This document shows positions 37,646-52,000 of a stretch of DNA of 64,000 nucleotides, one piece after another. The stretch covers positions 31,016,149-31,080,148 of the forward strand of contig CM055100.1 of NCBI GenBank assembly GCA_029204225.1, in the 5' to 3' direction. The DNA comes from Diphasiastrum complanatum (Eukaryota > Streptophyta > Lycopodiopsida > Lycopodiales > Lycopodiaceae). Every line of letters starts with the position of its first letter. The stretch's first letter is position 1. The notes beneath the pieces were generated by a model. It ran no database searches. It had not been told where the DNA came from and worked only from the letters and a program-made list of their open reading frames with translations. Made by a program: the position numbers and the translations under genes.

Positions 37646-40600
37646 AAGCTTTATTAATGTCTTTTCCATGCCAAAAGGCATATAAGACTAATGAAGTACA
37701 TATCAAGTATGTGGTAACCATGGGAGCGTAAAAAAAACGTCTCCAAACTATAATAAAAAACATCTATTGCAAACTAAAATAGACATGTATGCGAGAGTGT
37801 GCACATAGTAATCATATGTATCCATGGTAGGATGTCAAGGCTGTGTTGTTGCTGCTGTACTGATGCTGTAAAAAGATGTGATGCGAGCCACAGAATGGGA
37901 AAGCGCTGGAGCCTGCCGGCGTCGTTTGCGAGCCTGAGCACGTACATGTGTAATAGTAGTAGTAGTACGCCTCTGTGTAGGATGTCTGGTAATCCGGGTA
38001 GTAACATGATGGTGGGAGGTACACTGTCTCTGATCTCTATGAGCATGAGAGCGGCCATCATCCTTGTCGTCGTCATAATCATAATCCTCATCCTCAGGCA
38101 CTAAATCACGTGATCTCCATCTAGTAAAGAATGAAGTAATCAATGGCTGTGAGGTAAAATGTTGGGGTGTCTCGTATTAATCTCTCCGTAGTATGGACAT
38201 CTCGCGTACCATCAGAGCGACACACCGTGGGTCCTCATAAGCTATGAGAGAGCGTAGAGTGGTAGGCATCCCTCAGAACAGGCAATAATATCGCCCTCTG
38301 ATTTCATAATATACAGGCACCTAAAGCTAAAGTGCTCCTCAGACTCCACCTCACCTAGAGAACATAATTGGCAAATCAGCTCCTCTCTGGGAATACCATG
38401 GAACCTCCTAGTCTCAAGAGCTAGTTGATGAGAGGACACCGTGAGCTGCCCCAATGTGAATTTGAGGCAATGTGACAGTCCCGAGTCCAAGTAGCGCGGC
38501 ATGACTAGGGTCCTTGATGCATCAGCTACCTACCTTCCATCCTTATCAATATGTAAATTACCTAGTTTGCCACATGGCTTGTAAACCATAAAACACCTAG
38601 GAAAATGCGCCCTCCTACTAAATGAGTCCAGTAGAAAGCTGGCTTAACCCCTAACTGGTTACGCCAAGTTCGCTCTAGATATGTGCGATAGAGGAAGCGT
38701 CTGATATATTGATGTGTGCCTGAGGGGAGCTCTGTGATGGAGATGCCAAATGACGTAAATAGGAGGTGAGAGGCCTGAGAGAACCATGATAACCTGTAGC
38801 CCTGATCGTGAAGACGCTGTGAAGAGGATAGTGCAACCTGTATGTATCGCCTGTCTATCTCTAGTAACGCCTGTATCCTCTGTATATAGGTGATGTGTTG
38901 AAGAACTGCCTCGATCTCTATAGGTGGAACTGCAAACTCGACCAGGAGAATCTCATGTGGAACATAAGGCTTTGCTCGAATCAATCGAGCTAGCATGGTG
39001 GTCTGTAATCATGAGAGACTGGCCCAGTGTGAAGAAGGGAGACCTGTACACCATGTCTCTACCGCATATAAAGCCGTGGGAGTAACAATGGTATCAAAGA
39101 GGTGACACTTACTGCGAGCATCCTGGATGGACTTCCGGAAGCAAAATCGCTCTAGCTGAACAAGGGAAGCATGTCTCTTCCCCAGTCGAGTGGTAGCGGC
39201 CTGTCTCATGCTAAAAGTAGGACCTGAGAAAAGGACCCCAATAGTGCTCCAGATGTGATCATATATGCCATTGCTATGTCGGAAACAGCCCAGGACACGC
39301 TCATAAAGTACCATCACAGCAAGAACAGTGTCGGTGGAGAAGCCGAGGTCTCGAAGTCTCTGGATGAGCAATGAGCGAGGAACAGAGTCAAAGGCTTTCT
39401 TGAAGTCCACAAAACAACAGTAAACCCTCTCTCTCCTGTGCTTAGCCTCCTCAATCAAGGCACGCAGTGTGAATATGTGATCAACAGTAGAATAATGGGC
39501 TCGAAAACCAGCCTGACCCATGGCATGTAGTCTCCTAGTCTCCGCCTCTGAGCTCACAACATACTGTAATATAGTACCATATAGTTTCGCTAGGACATGC
39601 CCAATCATTATGGTGCGTTAGTTACTTGGAATCATGGGGTCACCATTCTTATAAATGGGGTGGATAATGCTAGTGCACTAGGAGGATGGGAAACCGGAAA
39701 CAATTGCGGAGTTAAGAAGGGTGGCAATAGTGGGGGCGAGTAAGTCGGAGGCATGGGAAAGGAGTTCAGATTCAAGGTCTTCGATGTCTCTGGCCCTATG
39801 GGACTTCATCTTCTTAATGGTTGCAAGTACCATGTCAGATGTGAAGAAAGAAAACAGATGGCCGTGGAGATATGGAGATAGGTGAGTCGGTAGGGACCAT
39901 GTACAAGCTAGTAGCATAATCAGTCTAAATGCGGAGGTCCTCCAGAAGAGGCGGTGGAGAGCGAGGAATGAACTCATGCCAAAAAGCGCTCGAAGAAGAG
40001 CTGAAAAGAAGGTCAATGAGGCGTTTCCCTTCAGAATCATCATGGGAACGCTTCCTATGGCGGAGAGCACGATGGTGGAGCGTCGGGAAGATCGAAGCAG
40101 ATGTGGGGCGTGGATGCGTGAATAGGTTACTGACTGATGGAGAGAACGACACTCGGTATCGTACCAAGGAGGGTGTAGTGGTCGAGGTGTGAGTCGGGTC
40201 TTTCTGGGGTGAGGTTTTGTGGGGAGGGTTAGTGATGCGGCCGTGTGGAGAGAGATGGTGAGAAAATCAGCCTGGGCGTCGACTGGACTGTCATGAGGAA
40301 AGGAGTGTAGAAGTGAAGCCAATGACTGCCGGTATAGTGGCATGTAAGTGAGATCAAATGTGTACGTGAGTGCTCGGGTAAACATGGGTAGTGTAGGTGA
40401 ATGAGTGGGTGGAAGGTGGCCGATGTCGAAGGAGAGAAATGAGTGATCAGAAAGGGTGGTGGGGAAAATGTGGAAGTCAGAAACTGTGGGTACAAAGGAT
40501 GGTGACCCCATGAGATAGTCAACGATGCTATGTCCTCCACTGTGAGGGTGGCATGTATAACTGTCTGAATGTGGCCAGCAGGGTAAGCCATTATAAATGG

Positions 40601-43600
40601 CTAGCTCATGTGCCTCTCCAAACCTTGCCAATACTAGGCCTCAAGCCCTTTGGTAACGGGCTAGGCCGAGGTCGTGATAGAGTCATAACTGGACTCTAAC
40701 AATCCTTCCCTCCTCTGGCAAGTCATCGGTCCTCGATGACAAACTCTGGGTAAGACTTCTGCAACGCTTGTCGCATCTCCCAGGTAGCATCTGACAACGG
40801 ATGCCCTTTCCAGGTTACTAGATACTCTTGAAGGAGATGATTCTGCAATCATCGCTCCTACATTTCTTCAGTTTGCTAACATGGAATACTGGATGCACCT
40901 TGCATCCCATAGGTAGCTGTAGCTTATAAGCTACTTGGCTCACCTTCTTAATAATCAATCATGGTCCACAATACCTAGGAGATAACTTGGCACACTTTCT
41001 TGTCAGTAGCACCTTCGACTTTGAAGGGACTAGTAAATACACCCAATCTCCATTCTCAAATTTCCGATAGGTACGGTTCTCACGAGCATAATTCTCTGCC
41101 CTAGCTACAGCTTTGGACAAGTTATCTCGTGCCAACTCTAGCTTCTGCTGCATCTGAGCCAAAAACTGTACAACACTAGGTACCCTATGCGGAATCCCTA
41201 TGATTGCAGGACTCAGTGGCCTGAAACCATAATTGAGCTCAAATGGACTCAATCCAGTGGATGTTGCGATGAAATGAGCCATCTTGGAAAGCCTGTCTAC
41301 CACTACCATAACGGAATTGAATCCATTCTGGGTCTTGCTTTTCGGCTCATCCTATAAGGAGGCCTACATACCGGACTTGCCCCTGGAACGAGCTCAATAC
41401 GATGATCAACGTTCCAACTAGGCGGCAATCCCTCTGACATGTTACTAATTAGCACGCGTTTAAACTGAGTACGGATGGACTTCTCCAACTCACTTGCTGG
41501 GTCACATCTAGGCTGTAAAGAAAATGCATGTGCACTAGGGGATGCAAAAGTAGATGAAGCTTCTTGTGGTTTATTAGTGAGTGTGCTTATTTGATTATTA
41601 TCAACATAAGAATCAAAACTGAAATCAACATTCACATAACACAACCACAAATACTGAATCTCCATTCTCTTTATTTGCATACAAGGGTAACAAGAGGACC
41701 CTCAACAAATGGTCTCCCCCCCTTTTAAAACATGAGACAAACCCTCATGTCCAAACTTTATATACATGCAAAAGAAAGAAAAACTATACAAGCTGCCTAC
41801 TCATCGTCGCTTACTAATAAGTCTTCCAAAATCTCCTCATTCTTGTCCTTATCTTGACGCTGTTGTAAAACATGGAGCTTCATGTCCGTGCGGCGAGGAC
41901 AATCTTTGACAAGATGCTTGCCAAGACAAAAAAAGCATAATCTGTCTTTCTTGGCCTTGTCCTTTTGTTTTGGACTGAGAGGAGACTTGTTGTAAGCCTG
42001 ATGAGCCAAAGGAGATCCCGCCTTGCGCTTCAAAGTCTGCTGCATCTGGATAGGATCCTTCTGCGAAAAGCCTTTCTGACCAGCTTGGCCAGACTTTCGC
42101 GAACCCTTCTTCTGAGGCCAGCTTGGCACTCCAGATTCAGCCTTGGTGCACACATTACCTTCAAAGTTGAGAGCTGTAGCAACTGCCTCTTCTAAGGTCG
42201 CACCCTTCATTAAGCACTGAAGGCCTCAACTCTTCACGAAGGCCAAATATGAACTTGTGGACTACTAGTCACTCGGGAATCTCTTCCGGAATCTTGATAA
42301 GCGTCTCACGATACCTATCAGCATATTCTTGCACCATGTACTGCCTCTGACGATGCAAAAGCCAAGCATCCGTCGCACGCACATGCTCATGTGGAGGAAT
42401 AAACTGAGCTCTGAAAGCTCGCTTAAACTCAAGCCAGGTGGATGGAGCCTGATTAGACTTCAACAGCTTGCACCACCACCTGTCTGCAAAATCATTGAAA
42501 TGGTAAGCCGCTTTGTGGACCTGCCAGCCCTCATCAGTTGGGGACCGTTTCAGATCAAAATACTCTTCCCACTTATGCAACCACTAATCTACAATACCAG
42601 TATTGCATTGGGGAGTGTTTCCAACGAAACGGGTAGGTTTAATATCTTTGTCTTCTGGATAGGGTGGAGGTAACACAGGATGAATAGCAGAAGACGGATA
42701 AGGTGGAGCATACTGTGAAGAAGATGCATAACCACCAGCTACCATCATCGCTCGCATCTCTGCGATGGTCTTTTCCACACTATCCATGCGAGCTTGCACA
42801 AAAGGGGAAGTACCAACAGGCGAACGGGCAACCACTGTAGGTGGATTATGGGCAGGACTAAGCACAGGGCTGGGTGGTGGTGATGGAAGAGCAACGGGTA
42901 GACTGAGCGGAATATCAACTCTATCATCTTCCATTATGAAACAAAAGCATAGACAACACGAAATCAAGCTAGAAATTGCACTTATTGAAACACACTCAAG
43001 AATGGGAAATGTGGAAATTTTCATCTTATTCACAATTTAGAACTGAAAGAGACAAAAGGCAATTGGAAAGTAATAAAACTCTGGGGAAAATAGAAATCCA
43101 AGGACAGATAGTACTTCCCTTGCGTCCTACGCTGGTACAAAAGTCGGTAAAAAACTTTTTTCTTGGGCACCAAATCGGCTTGAAAGTCGGAAAAAACAGG
43201 AAAAAAGCGGGCTGTTTGACGTCAAATTTCTTCCAAACGGCAAAAGCTTTTCACGAACGGTCAATTGGCAGTAGGTCGCTCTCCTACTAGGCCCAATCTG
43301 AACCCTTAATAGCAGAAACCGGAAATAAATTGGAGAAGTTACACCCAATTCAAAAATCTGACCTGTTTTTTGCTTGAAAACCGACTTTTTGGTGAAACAG
43401 AGGCAAATCTGCTCCAAAACCGACGTATGATGGCTCTATAGGATCGCTATGGATGCTAGGAACTTGCTCCCAAAATCTGATCAGGATCTGAGAAGGTTCT
43501 GGAGAGTTATGAGCGAAAATCCTTTTGAAAAAATGCGCTGGAGCTGTAGGAACAAGGTACGCCCAAATTTCCCTGCTAATTTGAATCTATTTCCCTCTTT

Positions 43601-46600
43601 TTCAGCGATGGAGATAGGCCATAGGAAGGCGATGGAGCATCCTCAGAAAATTTTCCACCTTTTCAAAACGGGTGTTTGTGGGCTCCCTGTATGCTGGAAC
43701 ACCACCGCTGGAGGCCCACCTTTCTTCTCCAATCTGTCTCCCACGTTTTCTCCCTCAAAAGTTCTTCAAAAACAAGCAAACTCTGACAATTTCTACACTT
43801 TCTCTCTCTAGAACGAGGCTCTGATACCAATTGTCACAAGCCAGTCACTCCAAGCTCGTGAATCCTAGAAGCTGGTGTGTAGAATGAACCTCCCAACCAT
43901 AGGCACCCCCTCCTTGAGTCCTTCTACCTGCTATTCCCATCAACTGGCACATGGCATCCACCTGTGGGTGATCAGTCCACTTGGCATGCCTGGGCCTCTG
44001 TGACCTGTGAATACTGAGTGACTCATAGGGTATCACCCCCGTGCCCCGCCAAAGAACTGTGACCCTCTTGGTCACCCCGACTACTTGCCGGCTAGCATCT
44101 CGTCACTGACGGCTAGGGCCCCGACGGTCAAGACACACCGCGTCTCTGACAACTTGTCAGGCGGCCACACCAGGTCACTGCTCGTGACGCACCGGTCCCA
44201 ACTTGGGACAGATGTCCTCGTCGGTCACCGACCCTTGCCAATACTAGGCCTCAGGCCCTTTGGTAACCGGCCGTGCCGAGGTCGTGATAGAGTCGTAACT
44301 GGACTTTAACAAGCTATGTATGGATGCGGTTGATTGCAGCCAGAATGTCGGTCGCAGGTGTTTTCCAACAAAGATTGGCTGTGAAGCTTAATCTTACCCT
44401 GGAAGAATCCATTCATGATAAATGAGCTATAAATGGAGCAGTGTCTCAGACCTGCTGTGACAAGAAGAAAGCATGAATGGCTGTGATGCTTGTGCAATGG
44501 CCTGTAGGTGAGGATGGAGCTTGATGGCAATCAAATTGTTGCCTCCCGTCTCTGTTTTGATGTTTTGTGGCGTGATGGAGGTGGGTAGCTGTTACGTTCC
44601 CATAAGGGTACGCAACAGGAAACTTGAGGTGACGGTCTCAGTTATGGGACAGAACGCTGATCTGGAGCTATAGGTCTTTTGGGTGCCACGTGTCAATGTC
44701 TCATTGGCACGCGATGACTCGTTGTTATGGACCCGCGTCAGTGTGCACAACTGTCGCGTGTCGTTAGTCATGCGTGACTCCTATGGAGGGAGATGATCCA
44801 CCTGGACTTTGATACCAACTGTTAGAATCCCCATCGTCATGCCGGTCATTGCGTGACGAACGCTACGTTACCACCCAACCATGGAGGTACTGCCACCTCA
44901 CCCCCGTGCACTGGAGCTACAGGCCACCATCAAGCAAGCTCGAATCTCATGTAAGCCATGGTGTCCCATACCACCATGCCTTACCCTCGACCCTCACCTA
45001 CCTACATCCTGAGGCCCAGATACTCGTCCTGACCTAACCACCAGTGGAAGAGCTCTTCATTCTCCCAGGAGAGAATGAATGCTCAGCTCATGGAGATCCA
45101 CCTCTATATACATAGTCCAGGTGGGGCATTTCCCTCCATAGGAGTCACGCATGACTAACGACAAGCGGCAGTTGTGCACACTGACGCGGATCCATAACAA
45201 CGAGTCACTGCGTGCCAATGAGACATTGACACGTGGCACCCAAAAGACCTATAGCTCTAGATCAGCGTTCCGTCCCATAATTGAGACCGTCACCTCAAGT
45301 TTCCTGTTGCGTACCCTTATGGGTACGTGACAGTAGCTGGCGCGCGATCCAGCCTGTGGCTCTCCCTGTCTCTGCATGAAACATGTTGCCCTCACTAATC
45401 TCTCTCTCTCTCTCGCTTGTGATGCCCGAACTGCCTATGGTGGATGTGAAGAGGGAGCCGGCCCTAATTTTTTTTTTTTGAAGATAGGGTTTGGTTTTTT
45501 GGCCTATGCTGTTTTGTAATTTTTAAACCTTACTTTAGGGGTTTTGGTATGAATATGCTTGGTGTTTAAAGTCGTTTTGATGCATGATGAGTGGTCGGCG
45601 GGAATTGGGTGACTATTTGCATCAGTGCTATTACATGCTGGTTGATCAAGGTTTGATAAGATTTTGACATTTGGTAATTTTGAGTTTGTTCGAAATGGGT
45701 TTTCTAGATCAACTCTGGAAGTTCAAATTACTAACCGCTCCCAATTATAGAAATTTCGGTTTCTTGGTGTCAGATTGTCAAAGTTTGACCTTGGATTTAG
45801 ATATTGCTTCGCGTATAGGGAGTTGAAGGAATTTGGATTTCCTTTCTTTAGGGACAATATGCATGTTTTTAGACTTTTTATCACTTTGACATTTTGCTAA
45901 GCCAGTTTAATTGGAACTTATGTACTATTGGATCCTTGGTCAAGCTGTAATAATCAGTTTTAGGAATCAATTTTTTTAAGCTGATCTTGACGGAAAGGGA
46001 AAAATTGGTATGGTTCTCAGGCATATACCCGATATAGGAATCCTCTCTTTGGTACTATGCTATTTAACCACTTAACTCTGGAGTATCGGTACTCTCAGTA
46101 AATTGTGTTCTTGATGATTTTGATCATTAGGATTGAACAAGCCAAAGCTTGTGAGATACTTGTTAAAGTGATCAATTGGAATAAAGTGGATAATATTTGG
46201 AGGTAGCTCTTTATGCGACAAGAATTTATGTGTGGAATATAGGAAAAGAGGTACCCGAATCCAAATTTTATGGATTTTCCATTAATTACAGACAACTTTA
46301 ACGAAGTAATGCTTAAGCCAGTTTAATAAAAAGGGAAGCAACATAACATTTACTTGTGTGTAGGGAATTTCTAATACCTTAGCTGATGAAATTTTTTGGG
46401 GGACCAAAACATATGAGGGAAGAAGAAAAAAGGGACACCTGTGTTAGTAAATGAGGGGTGGGTTATGTAATTTGGATTTCTTGTTAATCCCTGTGGAAAA
46501 GTTGCATGATACCAGTTACGGATTAATTCCATAGTAAGATTTATTAATGGATTTCATTTAGTTGAATTCCTGTTTGATATCAGGTATGAACATGAGAATG

Positions 46601-49003
46601 ATCGTAAATTTTTAGATGATTTGAATGAATAAGGAACGTATGGATCACATTCAAGTTGTTAGTACAATAAATGGCTTTCTTTTAAGGATAAGGTTCCTTG
46701 ATTGATAAAGTTTTACTAACCAGGAGTACTTAAAATGTGACAATAATCCATGTGTGGAACCTTATGGTTGGATCATCTTTTCTTAAATGGATTGTTATCC
46801 ATTGGGAAAATAAAATTTATGGATTCTCCAGTGTTTCGTTATAATGATATGTGCCGATCTCTAGATTATCAGATATGACGGTTAAGGATTGTCTGGAAGG
46901 AAGAGCTGGTGGTATGGGACATCAGTAATTTCGGAAAGGGAATCCTAGGACTGTAAAGATCTGATTACCAATGGTAAGTTTGAGTACCTATTCGTGATAT
47001 GGGAAAAATTAGATCATTGGTTAATTGAAGGGTATTTTGGAAAATTTTGAAATTTAGTCTAGACCCATTAATGGTATCTCATAATTTACAAAATTAGGGA
47101 TCCTTTAAAACTATTTCTCACTTTTTAAAAGAACCCTTACTTCTTTTGAATTTCTAATATTTGGACGTAAGGTAAAATTCGTATGATCCTTCTGGCATGG
47201 AAATCATTTTCTGAAGGACTGTTTACAATCATGTGAATTAGTACTTGGATAAGGCTTTTGGAATGTTTCAGGTTGTTGGTATTTTCAAATTCTTGATCCC
47301 ATATTGTGTCTTATGCATGGATAGATCTCAAATAGATGATAATTACTTTCACTCGTGTTGAGAATATCTACAAGAAAAGTCCTATGTATAATAGATTGAA
47401 TCCTGTTTGGAAGGTACTTATTCTTGACTTTTCACGATTATGATATTTTCATTTGTCATCTCTCTAGCAAACTTTTATAAGAAATTGGAAATTTCTCTTA
47501 AAAGGAGGGGTGAAGTGATGAGTAAGATTCTATTAAAGGACCTATATCAATTGCATAGATTTGAGAGAAATTCTCTGGGGATTGTGTTGGAACAATCTAG
47601 AACTAGAGATGGATTGAAATTGGAAATCATTATAAGTAGTACTGAATAAGATCAGAAGTCACTAATCCTTGGTTTTGAGGGATAGAAGTAAATTTGATCA
47701 TTGGGATGTTTGTGTAAAATCAACCTAATCTTAGTTGGAATACTAGGATGAGGGAGGGGTTGATGAGGGAAATTTGGTACAAAGTTGTAAGTGGGTTGGA
47801 AAACTCGTGAGAGAGGATGTATCCCTATGTTCTCTATTGTTTTATCTTGTAAGTAGGATCTTGAGGAGGTGACTCTTACAACTGTACAAGTGACTCTGAT
47901 GGTGTCAGGTGCGTGAATAACTTGCTCTGCTTGTTGGCCTGGTTAAAATGGTGGTACTGAATCAAAAGTATCGAAAGTTTCCTAGAAATGATCGAATCCT
48001 ATTCCGGGGGAGTTGGGAAACAACATCACAAATCGCTCATCTGCATGTAAGGGATCGGAATCATCGATCATATCCATAAACTGTTGGGTATTTGGGGAAA
48101 CAACGGAGTTTGTGGGGGTGAGGCGGCTTGGGTAACTGTGATTGGAATGGTAGATCCAATTGTCATAGATGGCCCTTGTGAGGAATCAGAGGGAAGGGTA
48201 GTTGCAGAGGTTGAGGGGACGGAAGAGCAGAGCGAGTAGCAGCAGGGGGTGTGGGCGCAGCTGACGGTGGTGGGTGAGTGCGACGATGAGACGCGGGAGG
48301 CGAGTGGGGTGAAAGAATCTCGCTACGTAAGGACTTTGGGATGAGGAAGCCTGGTGGGAAGATTCAGCCGGTGCTACTTTGTAGATGCGTAGCACGGAAT
48401 CAGCGTGAAATCCGTGACCCTTATTTTATAGATATGCGGCGGCTAAGGATGACAAAAGAGAGCCAGCAACAGGGGCTGTTGTTGCTGGAGTAGGCTGAGA
48501 AGGCCTTGCGTTTGATGGTGTCGCACCGACGGCCTATAGGGTCTGACTAATGTACTAGTGGCGGGTGCACCATTGGCACAACACTACAGGCCATAGAAGT
48601 CCATGAAGATTATGAAACATGTGGGTGTGCTTTCATGACCGCTCGCAAGCCTACCAAGCCCAACTCCCCATGTTTCTTGAATCCAAAATAGGGGACTTTA
48701 TCTCCATGCAGCAACGCTACGTCCTCCCGCATATGCTACCAGACTCAATTGGCGTGCCAACAGACTGAAGCGATAAGATATAGCACAAAGAAGCAAGCAC
48801 CATCACAAACAACTCTCCCACCACCTCAAAACAATTCACAAGAACTGTAAGGCAACATAGCTAGTTCTAATGCAGCGAATCTTAGCAACAGAAATCACTG
48901 AAAATGGACAACATGCAAGGAAAATATCAGCCTACAAGCTGCCCTGTTCAATATTTACTCTCCACAGCCACCAAACCCCATGTTGGCTGTTGGCAATCAC
49001 TAG

Positions 49004-49065
<62 letters not shown>

Positions 49066-52000
49066 GAAAAACGCACTGTAGCAAATTAGGCCCTAATCGG
49101 GCCTCATAAGAAAATGTCAATTTTCTTTTGTGCTTGTTCTGTCACTCAAAACAGATGTTTCGGAATGCCAAACGCAATCTGGTGCAAGCAAGTGATAATA
49201 GCTTGTGTTATTGATTGAAAATAGAGATAGTGAGGATATTTGAATCAAGGTTTACCAACCTAGGAATCCTTGATGGTCTTTTACAACTCAAAATAGCTCA
49301 AAACTAACAACATGCATTCAACATGCAAGCAAATATAGCAACATGCATGGACTAATACTTGCACATGCAATAGTAATTTGCTAGCAAATGGTGAATTTGT
49401 TGACATGCAATGAATCAATCAAACTTATGTAGCAATTGGATCTTCCTAGCTATGGTGGACAACGAAGAAGACAAAGAGAACGTGAGCAGAAAATTACATA
49501 ATACTCACAAAGGAACTTGCTACAAGATGTAGAATGATGGTGGATGCTATAGAAAGCATTCTAGCATCAAAAACTATGTCCTTCAATTAGGCCGAATGGA
49601 TCTTGAATACTTGTTGCCCACAAACTTTCAACACAAAGAACATAAGGTTAGCAAGATTATATTGAAAGAAGCAAGATCCAACACCCATCAATCTAGAAAA
49701 ATAATTGGATAGCATAACACTAGCATAAATGAGCAAGAAACTTCACCATACAAGAAAGCAAAGACCTCTAGCATATGTGAGAAAGACCTCTCCAAAAGGA
49801 GTGCGCCCATTGGGAAGAGGGTCTCTTTTATAGTTTAGAACAAATGATTTGTTATGTACATGGCTTCCAAGTGTAAGTGTAGGTGTCCCACATGCTAAGA
49901 CTCAAGCATGCACATTTCATGCATGGGTTTTCATATTCTACCTTCATGCAATGATTCTTGGAATGATTTGCCTTGGTCCACGAGTTTCCATGCTAGGAAA
50001 TGTGCGCCCCTCTTCAACATTTAAAATTGATAAAGTTCCAACCTATAGTTCGTAGCATGTGAAGTTTCTCCCATTTACAAACTTTTTTGGGCCTACTCAA
50101 GGTGAAAACCTTTACAATAATTTATATTATAATGTTTTACAAACTTGGAAAGCCTATTTAAACTTTGAGAGAAAAACAATGTTGTGTGGTGCAAATTAAT
50201 GTTGCGTGGCGCCAAAATACATGGTGAAATTGACCCAAACTTAAACCATAACAGCTCCCTCTTAAGTCAATTTTACATACTTCTTCCTATGACGATGAAA
50301 TAATTTTGCATGGAGTGCCTTTGTAAGAATACCTGCAACCATGTTACTTGAGTCAATGAAGATAGGGGACATCTCTCAAATGAGGATACTTGATATGAAT
50401 ATGTTTGGTCCTCCCATGAAATACGGAGTCTTTTGAAAGTATAATAGCAGAAATGTTGTCAATAAATAAAGAACTCGGACCTTCATGAAGTTGATGTAGA
50501 TGTTCAAGCATGTATTGCAACCAAACTATATCATTGGAAACTCTTGATGCTGCGATGTATTCCGCCTCGCAAGAGGATTGAGCTACAAAAGATTGCTTCT
50601 TGCATATCCATGTGATGGCTGCTCCTGAAAGTATACTACATCCTCCTGTAATGCTTTTATAATCATCCATATTAGAAACCCAATTGGCATCACTGTATGA
50701 AGCAAGTGATAGACCATCTTGCTTTGAGAAAACAAGTCCATAATCGGAAGTAGCTTTCAGATATTGTAAAACATATTTAGCATGCTTCCAATGAATAACA
50801 CCAGGGTTAGTAGCAAATTGACTAAGAGTAGGAACTGCATATGCAATATCAGGCCGCTTCCAAGTAGTGAGATACATTAAAGATCCAATCAAGTTGTGAT
50901 AAGGAATCTTGGACATTTCTTTATGTTCCTCTTTAGTCTTTGCTCCATCTTCCTTAGATAATTTAACTCCAGGTAGCATGGGAATGTCTTTGCCTTTGCA
51001 CTCTAGCATATTGTAGTCCTTCAAGATCTTCAAAATATAATGCTGTTGATGAAGTGCAATTGTGCCTTTTACCCTGTCATGGTGAATTTGAATTCCAAGG
51101 CAAAACTTTGCCTCTCCAAGGTCCGAAACATCAAAGATAGAGTCAATTAACTTCTTACAATGATTGATGAAAGGAGTAGAATTTCCTATCAGCAATGAAT
51201 CATTAGCATAGACTGTTAGCAATACATAATTCTCATTTACCCTTTTAAAATAAACATTACCATAAGGAATGAATGGTATAAACCCCAATGCTCTAAGGAC
51301 TTGATCTTAGCGGATTGCTTTAAGCCATATATACTTTTTAAAAGCAAGCAAACAATCCATCACAACTTCGAACGTATTATCAGTAGAATTAAACCAGTCT
51401 TCTACACAAACAAAAGCAGCAGCTTGAGCATTCTCTTCTTTGCTAGAGCTAGAAGAAGGTTGTTCCTCTTGACAAACATTGGCTTTACTATTGTTAGGCT
51501 TAGAATAGCATTTGAAAGATGAATGACCAGTTTTACCACAGTATCTACAAGACACTCTAGGATTAGCCCAACATTTATCAAGTGTATGTCCAGTCTTTTT
51601 ACAATAGTTGCAAAAAGACTTTTTTGATTTAGGCCCAAATGATTCCCCTTTGGAATCTTTGTTGATTGGATCATGCATGCTAGTAGCTTGAATCTGGTTT
51701 CCGCATCCTTTTGCCTTGCCCTTTCCTTTCTTCGCATAAAAGACTTTAGCTCCTCCTTGAGAAGGTAAACCTTCTTGTCGCATAAGTTACTCCTCTCGAA
51801 GGCTTTGAATGGCCTCTTCAAAGGATTTTCTTGTAAGAACAGGTCGCATATAGGCAGCCGGTACATGAGCTTTTCTTCCTTGGGAGTTATTCTTCCTGCA
51901 CTTTGTAGAGCACTAAACAAAGATTGCAATTTGAATATCACAATTTGAAATTCCATCCCACTTTAAACTAGTAAGTTGCTCAAAAAGATATAAGATTTGA

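Larger units (their letters stand above)
40623..44311 (-). mobile_element. Ty3/gypsy chromovirus, strongly deleted
   Basis: 5' LTR 43832-44311 (480 bp), beginning on the minus strand TGTTAAAGTCCAG and ending GTGACA. It is followed after two bases by TGGTATCAGAGCC (43829-43817). The 3' LTR is 40623-40701, of which only the first 79 bp remain before LINE-A. A purine tract AGAGGAGGGAAGGA lies just above 40701. Internal order on the minus strand: leader, gag, RT start, integrase end, chromodomain; most of RT, RNase H and integrase are deleted. No target duplication can be checked because one LTR is truncated. Confidence 0.88.

Noticed and set aside
43034-43816. Short frames between the gypsy primer-binding site and gag
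   Set aside because: Leader region of the element; frames of 75-120 codons on both strands lack retroelement or host motifs.
51301-51522. Plus-strand frame with an RARRRL motif
   Set aside because: Antisense to the copia gag zinc-knuckle region.
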